Source: Candidatus Woesearchaeota archaeon
GTDB taxonomy: Archaea > Nanobdellota > Nanobdellia > Woesearchaeales > UBA525
Assembly (NCBI GenBank): GCA_028818155.1
Contig: JAPPOH010000014.1
Coordinates: 139,042-203,041 of the forward strand
Reading direction: 5' to 3'
Length of the DNA stretch: 64,000 nt
Shown here: in pieces, positions 43,404 through 50,427 of the stretch
Layout: the number at the start of each line of letters is the position of its first letter
How positions within the stretch are numbered: the stretch's first letter is position 1
Position numbers and translations under genes: made by a program
Notes under the pieces: generated by a model
What the model saw: only the letters and a program-made list of their open reading frames with translations
What the model was told of the DNA's origin: nothing
The model's database searches: none

Positions 43404-43682
43404 ATGACTGAGAAAATTGCGACCGGTGTTGTGCACAAGGTGCCCGCAGATATGCGGCAGGCGCTCACTTCCAAGAAAGAGTTACTTGCGAAATGGAACG
43501 ATCTCACGCCACTAGCCCGCAACGAGTGGATTTGCTGGGTGACTATTGTGAAGAAAAAAGAAACGAGGACAGAGCATATCGAGCGTCTTTGTACTGAGTT
43601 GCTTGCAGGGAAGCGCAGACCGTGCTGCTGGCCGGGTTGCCCGCACCGGAATGAAAAAGCGAAGAAGTGGTTTAGGGCATGA
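43404..43682 (+). CDS. YdeI/OmdA-like protein
   Basis: 92 residues. The pattern VPADMRQALTSKKELLAKWNDLTPLARNEWICWV...KKKETRTEHIERLCTELLAGKRRP matches the YdeI/OmpD-associated (OmdA) helical domain. After it comes a short CCWPGCPHR segment with three cysteines, which is unusual for the family and could bind metal. The family is linked to bacteriocin or peptide protection in bacteria. It ends in an 11-base overlap with the convergent membrane gene. Confidence 0.83.
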   Translation: MTEKIATGVVHKVPADMRQALTSKKELLAKWNDLTPLARNEWICWVTIVKKKETRTEHIERLCTELLAGKRRPCCWPGCPHRNEKAKKWFRA

Positions 43683-43962
43683 ATTTGAATGGAAAGTGCA
43701 GTTCAAGCAATAGCCACAACAGCGCATAGTTGAGTAGTCCAATAAGAATCGCGCTCGCTACAGTCACAGGCCATGTTCTCGTGATGCTATACGTAACAAC
43801 GAGTGATCCAATAACTGACAGCGGAAGCAGTAGCGCGTACACTGCGATAAGAAACCCGTTCAACAACGCGCCAAACAGCATCGTAACCACAAGATACGGG
43901 AGAACAATCCAAAGAATATTCTTTACTGCTATACCCTTGTAGTCTGCTTCGGAACGTGGCAT
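43672..43962 (-). CDS. Small membrane protein, three helices
   Basis: 96 residues with three hydrophobic helices (about residues 13-34, 36-59 and 66-87) and a basic turn. No family recognised. ATG 43962 is about 27 bases from an element CTATATGAAG, and the upstream region to 44147 carries three copies of a 13-base TACGTA repeat (see repeats). It converges with the OmdA-like gene. Confidence 0.55.
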   Translation of the reverse strand: MPRSEADYKGIAVKNILWIVLPYLVVTMLFGALLNGFLIAVYALLLPLSVIGSLVVTYSITRTWPVTVASAILIGLLNYALLWLLLELHFPFKFMP

Positions 43963-44013
43963 GTACTGTCGATATAGTTACGCTATATGAAGGTATGTAT
44001 TTCTCCGAAAGAA

Positions 44014-44086
44014 TGTAATACGTAAAATGGAAAAAAACGAAATTGTAATACGTAAATTTCGGAAATTTAAATTTGTGATACGTATG
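44014..44086. repeat. Three direct repeats of a TACGTA motif, 30-base period
   Basis: The 13-base unit TGTAATACGTAAA occurs at 44014-44026 and 44044-44056, and a diverged copy TGTGATACGTATG at 44074-44086. Starts are exactly 30 bases apart, close to three helical turns, so bound proteins would lie on one DNA face. The core TACGTA is a palindrome. A fourth copy (GTAATACGTAAATTAC, nearly an inverted repeat) is at 45597-45612. Operator sites are the simplest reading. Confidence 0.65.
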
Positions 44087-44147
44087 CAGGTACCGAACTT
44101 CATCGAAACAGTATTTACACGATTTCTTCAGATGTGTAAAGGAGACG

Positions 44148-45362
44148 TTACCTCAAGAGAAATTTTTCAATAGGAGTGCGCATGTCTGCCTCTTCTCGTT
44201 TCGTAATAAGTATTTGTGCAAAGCCTTTGTGCTTCTTTGCAAATGCATCAATACCTGCATATTCCCGTTCTGGAACGTCGTCAGTTGCAGTCACATTTAT
44301 TGCAACTTTTTCAACAACAAAATCAACTTCACTTGAGCCATCAGACCAATAATTGACTTCTTGAAATTGTCTTGCAAGATGAATAAGCACGCTATTTTCA
44401 TATAGCCATCCTAGGTTTTGTGAATACTTTACATTCACCATATTCACAAATCCATTATCTAAGACATAGTATTTCGGAAGCTTCGCGACATCATAGCGTT
44501 TCTTTGCAGAAAATGAGAAGAACGGAACTTCTTGCAGGAGGAAGACATCAACCAAATAGCCTATGTATACTGCCAGGGTGTCTTTTGCAACACCAAATGT
44601 TTTTGAGAGTTTATTTACACTTACTTTCGACCCAGGGGTACTCACCAAGTGCCGCGCAAGAGAAAAAAGTTGTTTGGGGTTGCGAACAGCATGACGCTCA
44701 ATAATGTCACGATGAATAATTGTTGAAAAATATTCTTCAAGCAACGCATTCTTCTTCTCCTTTGTTCTCTTAAGTACAACAGCAGGAAACCCACCAAACT
44801 CCAAATATTCTTCAAACGAGCTGTTCTTCTTGAACGAAAGAAACTCTTTGTAAGAAAGTGGATAAATCGTAAATGAAATACTTCTTCCTGTCAGCAGCGT
44901 TGAGAGTTCTTTTGAGAGTAACGAAGCGTTTGATCCTGTGACAATGAATTTGATGTCATCCCCTCGATCATAATATGTGCGGACCCATCGCTCCCATCCT
45001 TCTACTGCTTGGATCTCATCGATAAAAAAATACACTCGCTTTTTGTTCTCCGTATGTTCTTTATATGCTAGGAGAAGTTCGTCTAAAAACTCAAGAGATA
45101 GTTCGTTGATAAAATTATAATCTTCAAGATTCACATACAATACTTGTCTCCTCTCAACTCCAGACTCTACGAGTTTTTGCATGAGTTGCTGTACAATTGT
45201 TGATTTCCCACAACGACGGATTCCTTTTAAAACAAGAATCTCTTTATCTTGTAAGTATCTTGACAAGTTTTCAATATATTCCGGACGGAGTATGCCTACG
45301 TCTCTATTTCTTTCCCAGATATTCCACCGCTCAAGTGTTTTTATCAGATCATTTCTCTCCAT
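44148..45362 (-). CDS. AAA_14/DUF4143 ATPase
   Basis: 404 residues. Walker A KGIRRCGKST near residue 49, Walker B VYFFIDEIQAVEGWERWV, and the sensor segment FIVTGSNASLLS are those of the archaeal AAA_14 clade. The C-terminal part (EFGGFPAVV, then VSVNKLSKTFGVAKDTLAVYIGYLVDVFLL, then YVLDNGFVN, then NSVLIHL and SEVDFVV) is the DUF4143 module with a restriction-endonuclease-like fold. Such ATPases are plentiful on archaeal mobile islands; their function is unknown. The catalytic-looking E..D...V positions (SEVDFVVEK) are kept. AT-rich compared with genes to the left. Confidence 0.88.
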   Translation of the reverse strand: MERNDLIKTLERWNIWERNRDVGILRPEYIENLSRYLQDKEILVLKGIRRCGKSTIVQQLMQKLVESGVERRQVLYVNLEDYNFINELSLEFLDELLLAYKEHTENKKRVYFFIDEIQAVEGWERWVRTYYDRGDDIKFIVTGSNASLLSKELSTLLTGRSISFTIYPLSYKEFLSFKKNSSFEEYLEFGGFPAVVLKRTKEKKNALLEEYFSTIIHRDIIERHAVRNPKQLFSLARHLVSTPGSKVSVNKLSKTFGVAKDTLAVYIGYLVDVFLLQEVPFFSFSAKKRYDVAKLPKYYVLDNGFVNMVNVKYSQNLGWLYENSVLIHLARQFQEVNYWSDGSSEVDFVVEKVAINVTATDDVPEREYAGIDAFAKKHKGFAQILITKREEADMRTPIEKFLLR

Positions 45363-45699
45363 ACAATTCTAGAAAGAATTTCTTATTTATATAGGTTTCC
45401 AATACAATGGAAGGTATTTAAAAGTGGATATCGTACTCACGACGAGAATTTATGGGCAGGTCATGGTTTTCTGTGAAAAATAATAATTTTATGAAACGTG
45501 TGAAAATTAGTATTCTGCACGTAAAGACTTCGATCAGATACTCGCCTATTTCGTACATGCATACGAGCATACATGGAGTAGCTTCTTTGCAGAAAGGTAA
45601 TACGTAAATTACTTGAAATGTAGTCAGCTCAATCGCCGAATCATAATAACCCTGCCAAAATTAAAAAAATTTAAATAATAGAAAGCTTCCCGCTGCCGT
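45363..45699. other. Intergenic promoter region between the two AAA_14 genes
   Basis: This 337-base gap lies between divergent AAA_14 genes and is strongly AT-rich. It contains TATA-like elements for the plus gene (AATTTAAATAAT at about 45667-45678, 26-27 bases before ATG 45700) and for the minus gene near 45390, and a near-palindrome GTAATACGTAAATTAC at 45597-45612. I see no gene in it. Confidence 0.5.
45597..45612. repeat. Near-palindromic TACGTA element
   Basis: GTAATACGTAAATTAC differs from a perfect inverted repeat at few positions and shares TAATACGTAAA with the three 30-base-period copies at 44014-44086. It lies about 90 bases upstream of the AAA_14 gene at 45700. Confidence 0.55.
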
Positions 45700-46905
45700 A
45701 TGACATATGTCAAGAGAGATATCGAGGTGCAACTCACCCAGTACCTCGACGCAAAGGAAATCATTGCAGTCGTTGGTCCACGACAGTGCGGAAAAACCAC
45801 ACTTGTCACACACTTCCTGCGGAAACGCAAGAACGTTAACACCATCAGCTTCGATGATATCAAACAACTCAGTCTCTTTGAACATGACATTGACTCGTTC
45901 ATAGAGCTCAATGTAAGAGGATACAAGTACTTGTTCATAGATGAAGTACAATACGCAAAGGAAAGTGGGAAGAAACTCAAATACATTTACGACACACAAG
46001 ACATCAAGATCTTTATTTCAGGATCATCAGCACCAGAACTCTCCATCTCTAGTATGAAATATCTCGTAGGAAGAATCTTTATCTTCAAACTCTACCCGTT
46101 TTCGTTCAACGAATTTCTTCGTGCAAAGAACGCACAACTTGAAAAACTCTATAGCAGAGGAGCATACAAGGAAGAAATACTCAAACAACTAAATGTGTAC
46201 CTCAGAGAATTTCTTCTCTACGGAGGATATCCTCGTGTTGCGCTCGCAAAAGACGATGCAGAAAAACAAACTGTGCTGCAAAACCTCTACAACACATATC
46301 TGCTTAAAGAAATTAAAGAAATTCTTGGATTACAAGAAAATGACAAGCTCGTGAAGCTCCTCAAAGCACTGTCATTGCAGATAGGAAACCTCCTCAACTA
46401 CAACGAACTCTCAACTATCACAGGATTCTCCTATGTGCAGCTCAAAAAGTACTTGCAAATACTTGAAGAAACCTACGTCACACAACGAATCAGCACGTTT
46501 CACATGAACAAACGGACAGAGCTCGTAAAAACGCCAAAAATCTATTTTATTGATCTCGGGTTCAGAAACATATGTATTGATAACTTCGCAGCAGAACGAG
46601 TAGATCTGGGTGCGATGTATGAGAACACCGTATTCTCAGAAATGATAACGCACGAAGTGAAATATTGGCGTACAAAAGCAGGAGCAGAAGTGGATTTTGT
46701 CATCAACAAAACACCGATTGAAATCAAATCACAATTACAAGAACAAAAAACAACACGCTCCTTCCAAAGTTTCCTCGAGAAGTACAAGCCAAAAAAAGGA
46801 TTCATCGTATCACAAAACTGCGAAGGAATAGCGAAAAAAGGGAACACAACCATTCATTTCGTGCCATTCGTGAAATTCTTCCAACGAAAACACGAAAAGT
46901 GGTGA
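45700..46905 (+). CDS. Second AAA_14/DUF4143 ATPase
   Basis: 401 residues. Walker A VVGPRQCGKTT near residue 24, Walker B YLFIDEVQYAKESGKKL, and FISGSSAPELS match the AAA_14 ATPase domain. The C-terminal DUF4143 module has YGGYPRVAL, IYFIDLGFRN and GAEVDFVINKTPIEIKSQ, with the E.D...I.K endonuclease-like core intact. It is only a distant paralogue of the divergent protein at 44148. Its stop codon is followed at once by the 13-base repeat AGAGTGGGTACCG. Confidence 0.88.
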   Translation: MTYVKRDIEVQLTQYLDAKEIIAVVGPRQCGKTTLVTHFLRKRKNVNTISFDDIKQLSLFEHDIDSFIELNVRGYKYLFIDEVQYAKESGKKLKYIYDTQDIKIFISGSSAPELSISSMKYLVGRIFIFKLYPFSFNEFLRAKNAQLEKLYSRGAYKEEILKQLNVYLREFLLYGGYPRVALAKDDAEKQTVLQNLYNTYLLKEIKEILGLQENDKLVKLLKALSLQIGNLLNYNELSTITGFSYVQLKKYLQILEETYVTQRISTFHMNKRTELVKTPKIYFIDLGFRNICIDNFAAERVDLGAMYENTVFSEMITHEVKYWRTKAGAEVDFVINKTPIEIKSQLQEQKTTRSFQSFLEKYKPKKGFIVSQNCEGIAKKGNTTIHFVPFVKFFQRKHEKW

Positions 46906-46975
46906 AGAGTGGGTACCGCACATCATCTGAGCGGTAACGGTTTTTACGCTTTTTAGAAATGTTGGAGAGAGTGGG
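46906..46975. repeat. tRNA-His-like dispersed repeat, copy 1
   Basis: The first 13 bases (46906-46918) are identical to those at the 3' end of the tRNA-His gene and to 48721-48733. Similarity with the second copy extends beyond the tRNA match, through GGTTTTTACGCTTT, for about 65 bases (roughly 75-80 percent by eye). It fills the gap between the AAA_14 gene and the small ORF/Doc remnant. Confidence 0.6.
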
Positions 46976-46977
46976 CT

Positions 46978-47073
46978 CTACAGTCTACCAATAGCTTCAA
47001 TCAACTTCTCATGCCCTTTCACGAGTTTGTCGAAGTCTTCCTTGCTCATCGCATCTTTATCGTGTGAATTCAT
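46978..47073 (-). CDS. Short ORF, 31 residues, possible antitoxin-like peptide
   Basis: A 31-residue reading frame whose end (SKEDFDKLVKGHEKLIEAIGRL) is a charged amphipathic helix. It has ATG 47073, preceded at suitable distance by AGGTGA, and overlaps the end of the Doc remnant by 17 bases. The layout (tiny charged peptide coupled to a Doc toxin) suggests an antitoxin or its remnant. Below normal gene size, so it may be chance. Confidence 0.4.
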   Translation of the reverse strand: MNSHDKDAMSKEDFDKLVKGHEKLIEAIGRL

Positions 47074-47323
47074 GGATGTCACCTGTCTGTAACCATGTTT
47101 TGAGGTTTTCTGTACTATAAAAATCTTCCCGTACTCCTTGGAGGACTCTGGCATTTTCAGGATCATCAGGAATGCTGAACTCTCCTTCATTCTGCAGCAA
47201 AAACTCTTTCGTAACAAGTATAGCAGTTCTCCGATTCCCGCTTGCAAACGCATGTGCTTTTGTGATTCCTCGGAGTAAAACGATAGCCACATCGTAAACA
47301 TCAATGATGTGCTCTTGAATCAA
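47057..47323 (-). pseudogene. Truncated Doc/Fic-type protein
   Basis: The frame encodes about 88 residues with the Doc form of the Fic motif, HAFASGNRRTAILVTKEFLL, so it is related to death-on-curing toxins that modify EF-Tu/EF1A. Doc proteins usually carry 60 or more residues before this motif; here only 23 (IQEHIIDVYDVAIVLLRGITKA) can be read after the TTG at 47323. The frame is open to about 47365 without an ATG or GTG start. The missing N-terminus coincides with the end of the copper oxidase gene, so the gene looks cut by recombination. Confidence 0.6.
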
Positions 47324-48542
47324 CTGCTTGATGCGGTCTGAATATGTCGTGGTTCTCCTCGCCCGTTACCTTGATCGCTCCCCACGCGCCTTTATCCATA
47401 CGAGCGAGTGCATGATCGACCAGAATATAGTCGCCAGGAACATCAAGTAAGAAGTCGACAATTGTCGCGCCGCCTGCTGGGACAAGCGTTGTTTGCACGT
47501 TGTGATTCATGAGCGTGCCAGCTTCGTGGTGCACGTTATCGAAGATCTCACCGATCACGTGGAACGCAGATGTCTTGGCGACCCCTCCATTGCCGAAGAA
47601 GATACGAACACGCTCGCCTACTTTCGCTTCCATCTTACCATTTATGCCATTCACTCTGCCATTAAAGACAACATAGTTGGGCATCTCATCAAGCATCGCC
47701 TGCGAGTCGAATGCGACAAACCCTTTATCTCCCGTCTTACCGCGCGTGTAGAACTCACCTTGCACGACGTAGAATTCACGATCAACAAGCGGGAATCCTT
47801 CTTCAGGTTCAACGATGATAAGACCATACTGTCCATGGGCGTTGTGTGCGCCAACAGAGTGCTTTGACGCGCAGTGGTAGATATACGCGCCTGGCGCGAG
47901 CGCCTTCCATGTCAGCGATCGTGTTTCTCCGGGAGGTACCTGCAAGGCTTTTGCGCCGCCACCAGGACCTGTTGTTGCATGGAAGTCAACGCTATGCATG
48001 TGCAGGCTCGACATCTCATTCTTGAGATTAACTGTGATTGTATCTCCAACTCGCACTCGCAGCATAGGTCCGGGAACTTGCTCATTGAAGACCCAATAGT
48101 TGAAGGTTGTGCCATCAGCAAGTTCAGCAATCACCTCTTCAGCAACAAGATCGATTGTAACATGTTCTGCGTGATTTCTCTTGAGCGGCGGCGGGATGTT
48201 TGCAGGATGGCTCGCAATATCCTCTACTCGTTTGAAATCATCGAAATGTAGAAAGAACTTGATCGAACTCATAAGCGGGAGCTCCGGTCCGTACTCAAAT
48301 GGTCCTTGTGTATTTCCGAAGTAGTATACTGAGAGGTGTCCTGTCGTTCCTTTTCCTGCAAAGAGCGCAGTGTAGAACACAAAGAGCGTTACTATCACCA
48401 TAACACAGACGATTGGCATTTTGTATTTTGTGAAAAAGTCATGCTGCTTTCTATGTCGGTAGTGCCAATAGGCACCTACCATGAGCACGACAAATAATAC
48501 TGCTGCAAGAATGCGAAGCGGCTCGTACGGAAACGTGTGCAT
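47301..48542 (-). CDS. Copper-nitrite-reductase-like two-domain oxidase, membrane anchored
   Basis: 413 residues. Two N-terminal helices (residues 9-27 and 43-63) anchor the chain; two cupredoxin domains follow. Ligands of NirK-type enzymes are recognisable: HSVDFHATT (type 1 and type 2 His), YHCASKHSVGAHN (type 2 His, type 1 Cys, type 1 His) and FHVIGEIFDN (type 2 His). Two key positions differ: the type 1 axial Met (GMNG in NirK) is Gln (GQYG), and the catalytic His of the NGAVGALTGDH.L motif is missing in NGRVNGINGKMEA. It may reduce nitrite poorly or serve another oxidase role. The last 14 residues read into DNA also used by the Doc remnant. Start ATG 48542. Confidence 0.8.
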   Translation of the reverse strand: MHTFPYEPLRILAAVLFVVLMVGAYWHYRHRKQHDFFTKYKMPIVCVMVIVTLFVFYTALFAGKGTTGHLSVYYFGNTQGPFEYGPELPLMSSIKFFLHFDDFKRVEDIASHPANIPPPLKRNHAEHVTIDLVAEEVIAELADGTTFNYWVFNEQVPGPMLRVRVGDTITVNLKNEMSSLHMHSVDFHATTGPGGGAKALQVPPGETRSLTWKALAPGAYIYHCASKHSVGAHNAHGQYGLIIVEPEEGFPLVDREFYVVQGEFYTRGKTGDKGFVAFDSQAMLDEMPNYVVFNGRVNGINGKMEAKVGERVRIFFGNGGVAKTSAFHVIGEIFDNVHHEAGTLMNHNVQTTLVPAGGATIVDFLLDVPGDYILVDHALARMDKGAWGAIKVTGEENHDIFRPHQAVDSRAHH

Positions 48543-48586
48543 ATGAGCACCTCACGAATTTTCATTTAAGAACGTATAGTATCCAA

Positions 48587-48608
48587 GAGGTAACCGAACT
48601 TCATCCGA
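48587..48608. repeat. GGTA(A)CCGAACTTCAT element, copy 2
   Basis: AGGTAACCGAACTTCATCCGAA closely matches AGGTACCGAACTTCATCGAA at 44088-44107 and, less well, the start of the repeat at 48727. These elements share GTACCGAAC with the tRNA-like repeats and flank the genes of the island. Confidence 0.4.
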
Positions 48609-48720
48609 ATACGTCTATTCTTGTTTCACAGTCGATATTTTTTGATAAGGTCATGAGAAGCATATATGTTCACAGCACTGCACGTTTCAACCCCTATACC
48701 AAATAATCTTTTCACTAAGA

Positions 48721-48790
48721 AGAGTGGGTACCGAACATCACCTGAACAGGACGGGTTTTTACGCTTTGTTATAGAATGCCTGAGAGAAGT
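48721..48790. repeat. tRNA-His-like dispersed repeat, copy 2
   Basis: 48721-48733 repeats the 13 bases at the tRNA-His 3' end. The following about 55 bases resemble copy 1, including the GTTTTTACGCTTT tract. It lies just beyond the 3' end of the Fic gene. Confidence 0.6.
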
Positions 48791-48798
48791 AAACTCGT

Positions 48799-49677
48799 TC
48801 AGAGATACCTATTGTGTTCCTGCAAATATCGCTTTATAAACCATCGAACAAAAATCTCATCATCTTTGTTCACTTGTGCTCGTTCAAGTGCATTATAATA
48901 GCTGTTTCTGTTGGTGTACGGAATATTCATCATGGGAAATTTTGAAACATCAAGAGCGAAATTCATCATTAACCGCGACATACGACCGTTTCCGTCTCCG
49001 AAGGGGTGGATGGTCACGAATTTTAGATGTACGAGTGCTGCTAACTCTACTGGATGAATTTTTCCTTTGTTTTCTTTATACCAAGCAAAGAACTCGTGAA
49101 GCATTGGATCAACTTCAACAGGAGAAGGTGGCAAGAACTTACTTCCTGCAATAGCTACTTGGTGCTTTCTGATCTTCCCTGCGATATCTGGTTTTGTTTG
49201 TTTGAGCAAGGTTCTATGCCACCCTAACACAGTACTCAAAGAGAGTGCTTTGCTCTTGAGCATCTTGTAGAAGACCTTCTCATGAGCTTCCGCCTCTTTC
49301 ACGTCTCTGAGGGGTTTCTCTGCAGGTGTAATACCCTTCTCAAGAAGGTTGGCCGTATCCCGCAGCGTTAGTGTTGAGCCTTCAATACGCTGCGTATCGT
49401 ACGTGAATTTGATAGCGAATGTTGCTGTTTCTTTTTCCCTGAGTGATTTTGGAATACTCTTCTGTTCTTTTGCAAAATTCGTCTTGATACGATCAAGTTG
49501 CTCGTATTCTCTTTTGTAGAGATCACGAAGAAAGTGTTTTTTTCTTTCTTCTATGTTTGCGGGTAGCTTCGTACCAAGATAGAGTGTTTTCTTCTTGACC
49601 TTTCCATTCTCTCTGAACGAGTGCTCCAAGTAGAAATACGTTTGCTTCCCTCGTTTCCGTTCCCTGACAACGACCAT
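48799..49677 (-). CDS. Fic-domain AMPylation-type enzyme
   Basis: 292 residues. The Fic motif HPFGDGNGRMSR near residue 223 has every catalytic residue (His, Asp, Asn, two Arg). Near residue 95 TQRIEG fits the inhibitory (S/T)xxxE(G/N) motif of class II Fic proteins, in which this helix blocks the ATP site. The N-terminal 80 residues form a basic beta-helical module (YFYLEHSFRENGKVKKKTLYLG) typical of archaeal and bacterial Fic proteins. It would transfer AMP (or another nucleotide-derived group) to a target protein. An AATTTAAAT element lies 27 bases upstream of ATG 49677. Confidence 0.9.
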   Translation of the reverse strand: MVVVRERKRGKQTYFYLEHSFRENGKVKKKTLYLGTKLPANIEERKKHFLRDLYKREYEQLDRIKTNFAKEQKSIPKSLREKETATFAIKFTYDTQRIEGSTLTLRDTANLLEKGITPAEKPLRDVKEAEAHEKVFYKMLKSKALSLSTVLGWHRTLLKQTKPDIAGKIRKHQVAIAGSKFLPPSPVEVDPMLHEFFAWYKENKGKIHPVELAALVHLKFVTIHPFGDGNGRMSRLMMNFALDVSKFPMMNIPYTNRNSYYNALERAQVNKDDEIFVRWFIKRYLQEHNRYL

Positions 49678-49698
49678 TGAGAAAAGAGTACCTCTACA

Positions 49699-49710
49699 AA
49701 TTTAAATAAT
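49699..49710 (-). promoter_or_regulatory. TATA box of the Fic gene
   Basis: AAATTTAAATAA is centred about 27 bases from ATG 49677 on the minus strand. Confidence 0.5.
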
Positions 49711-49738
49711 TTACTATTTTTTGAAAAATGTAGGGGCA

Positions 49739-49751
49739 AGAGTGGGTACCG
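49739..49751. repeat. tRNA 3'-end copy of the 13-base repeat
   Basis: AGAGTGGGTACCG here covers the last bases of tRNA-His (acceptor strand, discriminator and start of the T stem) plus two flanking bases. Exact copies lie at 46906 and 48721, in the same orientation. Confidence 0.6.
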
Positions 49752-49812
49752 GGAATTGAACCCGGATCTCGGGCGCCACAGGCCCGCGTCATAGCCACTA
49801 GACCATACCCAC
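49741..49812 (-). tRNA. tRNA-His (anticodon GTG)
   Basis: Read on the minus strand, the gene folds into a cloverleaf: acceptor GTGGGTA/TACCCAC, D arm GTC...GAC, anticodon stem CGGGC/GCCCG with loop CTGTGGC (anticodon GTG), and T stem CCGGG/CCCGG with loop TTCAATT. The 3' CCA is not encoded. The discriminator position is T (U73), whereas archaeal tRNA-His normally has C73 facing the extra G-1. A TATA element at 49841-49848 could start it. Confidence 0.9.
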
Positions 49813-49840
49813 TATCGTGGTGCTCGTGAGAGCCAGAGCA

Positions 49841-49848
49841 TTTATAAA
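49841..49848. promoter_or_regulatory. Palindromic TATA box, possibly bidirectional
   Basis: TTTATAAA lies about 26 bases before ATG 49870 and about 32 bases before the tRNA-His 5' end on the other strand. It could serve both, since the element is its own reverse complement. Confidence 0.5.
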
Positions 49849-49869
49849 CATTTGCAGCAAAAAAAAGTC

Positions 49870-50427
49870 ATGCGCGGCCAAGCAGCAATGGAATTCACCA
49901 TGACGTACGGGTGGGCAATCCTCGTCGTTCTTGTCGCGATTGGCACAATGGGCTACTTCGGCGTGCTCTCCCCTGGCAAGTACTTGCCTGACGCATGTAT
50001 CATTTCTGGTTTTCAATGTGAAGATGCTGAACTCGCACTCCTTGCTCGCGGAGATGCGAATGATGGCAAGGTTGCACTCCACGTTGTGCTTCAGAACGCG
50101 ATGGAAGAGAACATCAAGATCAATGATCCTACTGCATCTACTGTGTTTGATGACAATGAGCCTGCCGATTGGTGTCTTATCTGTGTTCCTGGCACCGATT
50201 GCCTTGGACCGAATGCGTACACGTTTGGCACGACTATTTTCAAGCCTGGCGATCGGTTTGAGCTCGGCTGCATGTCCGAGAACGGGTTCGCCATCGCTGA
50301 TCAGCGGTTGAATGTTCGTGTTGAAGAATTCTCGTACACGAAGATCGGTAAGCCGTTTGTGAGCACAACGAATCTTGAAGTGAAGAGCACGTTGTGTGAG
50401 CTCACGACCGCTGCTCCACGGTGTTAA
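49870..50427 (+). CDS. Class III signal peptide (pilin-like) protein
   Basis: 185 residues. MRGQAAMEFTMTYGWAILVVLVA carries the cleavage and helix pattern of archaeal type IV pilins. The mature part has cysteines in PDACIISGFQCED, WCLICVPGTDCLG, FELGCMSENG and LCELTTAAPRC. It is a paralogue of the protein at 20549-21166. ATG 49870 is chosen over 49852 because of the TATA position. It sits next to three giant surface proteins, so it could anchor or decorate them. Confidence 0.85.
   Translation: MRGQAAMEFTMTYGWAILVVLVAIGTMGYFGVLSPGKYLPDACIISGFQCEDAELALLARGDANDGKVALHVVLQNAMEENIKINDPTASTVFDDNEPADWCLICVPGTDCLGPNAYTFGTTIFKPGDRFELGCMSENGFAIADQRLNVRVEEFSYTKIGKPFVSTTNLEVKSTLCELTTAAPRC

Noticed and set aside
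44014..44086. Possible CRISPR array because of the regular 30-base period
   Set aside because: Only three 13-base units, with AT-rich spacers of 17 bases; unit and spacer sizes do not fit CRISPR arrays and no cas gene is present.
44084..44173. 29-codon frame starting in the third TACGTA repeat
   Set aside because: It overlaps the end of the AAA_14 gene, lacks a properly spaced TATA box, and lies in a repeat region.
47301..48542. Laccase (three-domain multicopper oxidase)
   Set aside because: Only two cupredoxin domains after the helices, and the HSVDFH and YHC patterns match NirK-type enzymes, not the HxH/HCHxxxH set of laccases.
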